The notes under the pieces: generated by a model
Told to the model about the DNA's origin: nothing
Databases searched by the model: none
What the model saw: the letters and a program-made list of their open reading frames with translations, nothing else
Shown: piece after piece, positions 29,470 through 30,994 of the stretch
Layout: each line of letters starts with the position of its first letter
Numbering within the stretch: the stretch's first letter is position 1
Translations under genes and position numbers: made by a program
Origin: Batkoa obscura
Taxonomy: Eukaryota > Entomophthoromycota > Entomophthoromycetes > Entomophthorales > Batkoaceae
Reading direction: 5' to 3'
Length of the DNA: 30,994 bases
NCBI GenBank assembly: GCA_030770535.1
Contig: JASVEC010000211.1
Location: 1 to 30,994 of the forward strand

Positions 29470-30994
29470 TTACATACTAATATGCAACCATTTAACCAAG
29501 CAGGGACTAGAGTTAAAGCCTCAAATAAAAAAGAAGGTTTGCTAAACAACATCAAATTACTTGAAGGTAAACTCGAAGCCCTCAAAAAGAAGCAAAGTAT
29601 AACCAAAAGGGATAAACCATTACCAGAAAGTTCGTTAAATAATGGTAAAGAATTATATAAACAAGTACCAATCTTTAAAGAAGCCTTTTTTGAAATATAT
29701 TATCAAAAATTAGAACAAAAATATCAAAAGATAGATTCTAAAGAGTATGAAAAAGTTATTCAATTATACGAAAAAAACCAGCAATTAAAAAATGGTAATT
29801 GGGTTGAAAATGAGTTGATTAATAGTTTAAATAAATGCTATGAGATTAAGTTAGAAATATTTAAAGTTGAAGACAGTGTGCAATATGGATATAAGTTGGG
29901 TGGTGAGAAGAAAGAGGAGGTAGAGGAAGAAGGGGATGAAATTAGTAGAAAAGCAAAAGAGTTATTAAGAAAAAGGATGCAACAGTTGAATTTAAATAAT
30001 GAAAATGGAACTCAAGGAATTAATGAAGAAGCTAAACAAAGGATCAAGGAATATGAAATTGAACTTGAAATCAAAAAAGAAGAAGAAATCAATCGAATTA
30101 AAGCAATTCAACAAGAAAAAGAAGAAATTCAAAGTAAAATGGAAACGATTAAAAGGAATTTAATACCTGAAAATTTTATGAAAGAAAAGATAAAGTTTAA
30201 CAATTTCAAAGTTAAAATGAATTTATATAAATCTTTTGAAGCTAGTAAGAATGTGTATTTTAAATCATTTTTAAAGGATTTAATAAGGCTATCGGAGAAT
30301 ATCAATATTAAAGACGTTGAATTGTTAGCTATTCCAGAAAAGAAAACAAAGGATACTAAAGTGGAGGATATTGGTGCTAATAGTGATAATATTGCTGATA
30401 GAAATACTATTAATAACATCGGTAATGTTAGAAGCAACGAGCTATTTAGCAACGGTAATATAAGTAAATCGATTGCATCTAAACAACCTGAAAAAGAAAT
30501 TGATCAAAATATAATAATAAAAGAGAAAGAGATTACGAAAGAAGTAGAAAAACCAAGAGTGGAAGTAATAGAACCAAAAGCCGAAGTAATAGAACCAAAA
30601 GTAGAAATAAAAGAAGATCCAAAGGAAAGAATTATTGAAAAAGAAAGCAAATTAGAAGAAGTAAAGAGTAATAATCCATTTTTAAATAAACAAAGCCATA
30701 ATCCATTCTTTAACCAATTGAATAATATTAATAACAATAAAGAGGAAAGAGTAAAGCAAGATGACGTCCTTGAGAGTAAAGATAATAAAGAAGAATTACA
30801 GGAAAAAAGTATAGTTGAAGAAATAAGTAATAAGGATACAAATAAAAATAATGAAGAGGTAATTGGGTTAAAAGAAGAAGAACAAGGAGAACAAGAACAA
30901 AATATACTTTATAAAGCAATTGCTAGCTATGATTATTCAGTTGAAGATAGTGAATTTGAATTTCAATGTAACGATTATTTAAATGTATTAGAAA
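28882..30994 (+). CDS. EH-domain, coiled-coil, SH3 endocytic scaffold (intersectin/Pan1-like), 3' end outside window
   Basis: Exon 1 is 28882-29036. A 102-bp GT-AG intron (29037-29138) falls inside the EH domain, and exon 2 is open from 29139 to the window edge. The N-terminal EH domain (about residues 5-95) shows LTPEEAQRYRNLY, LTGDKARQVFLQSNL, LFYIWNLLDPNNRGSLD and FCLGLHIIQARVNG. Then come an Asn-rich linker with a 19-Asn run, a long charged coiled coil (RKAKELLRKRM, KEYEIELEIKKEEEI), an acidic region with VEVIEPK-type repeats, two NPF motifs (NNPFLN, HNPFFN; about 30672-30710), and the start of an SH3 domain (LYKAIASYDYSVEDSEFEFQ, then NDYLNVLE). EH domains bind NPF peptides and SH3 domains bind Pro-rich partners in clathrin endocytosis and actin patches. 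One EH plus SH3 differs from yeast Pan1 and Ede1 (no SH3), so intersectin-like is the better label. Confidence 0.85.
29413..29469 (+). repeat. (AAT)19 microsatellite coding poly-Asn
   Basis: Nineteen uninterrupted AAT codons in the linker after the EH domain. Pure AAT with no AAC suggests recent slippage expansion. Confidence 0.9.

Noticed and set aside
30129-30919. Three minus-strand Leu/Ser/Phe-rich frames
   Set aside because: Antisense shadows of the Lys/Glu/Asn-rich coiled-coil and acidic region of the EH/SH3 gene.

Overview
The window looks like nuclear DNA of an AT-rich, intron-bearing fungus, probably an early-diverging lineage. This is inferred from the protein families (fungal-type MTR4, an ACBD5/Atg37-like protein, an EH/SH3 endocytic scaffold, a kelch protein with a membrane anchor), GT-AG introns of mostly 29-65 bp, and coding regions embedded in very AT-rich spacers. 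I cannot name the species.

Layout, left to right. (1) 839-2310, minus strand: a three-exon serine beta-lactamase-like hydrolase whose middle exon carries two single-base frame breaks. (2) 4757-5973, plus strand: a five-exon acyl-CoA-binding-domain protein with coiled coil, C-terminal membrane segment and a candidate phospho-FFAT motif, which suggests an organelle-ER tether. (3) 7700-17219, plus strand: a tandem array of six copies of an intronless four-helix membrane protein resembling the COPI-associated (TVP15/TVP18-like) family. Copies 2 and 3 are intact, copy 1 has one frame break and copies 4-6 are decayed. Copies 2 and 3 share a 288-bp block that is base-for-base identical although the rest of both genes has diverged, a strong mark of gene conversion. 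(4) 17220-22086: a long spacer with a decayed coding-like stretch and several inverted repeats. (5) 22087-23280: a kelch-type secreted or type I membrane protein. (6) 24687-28156: a six-exon, full-length MTR4 RNA helicase (1068 aa by my splicing). (7) 28882 to the right edge: an EH-domain, coiled-coil, NPF-motif and SH3 scaffold, cut by the window end.

Scattered through all of this are 13 copies of one short (~97 bp) MITE-like element. It has ~15-bp terminal inverted repeats (GGGGATGTwTTTTTG) and, in ten copies, a perfect 4-bp target-site duplication. I see no transposase for it here. The dense MITE load, the birth-and-death gene array and the conversion tract are the most interesting content. 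The remaining genes are ordinary single-copy housekeeping or endocytic/peroxisomal functions with no obvious shared pathway.
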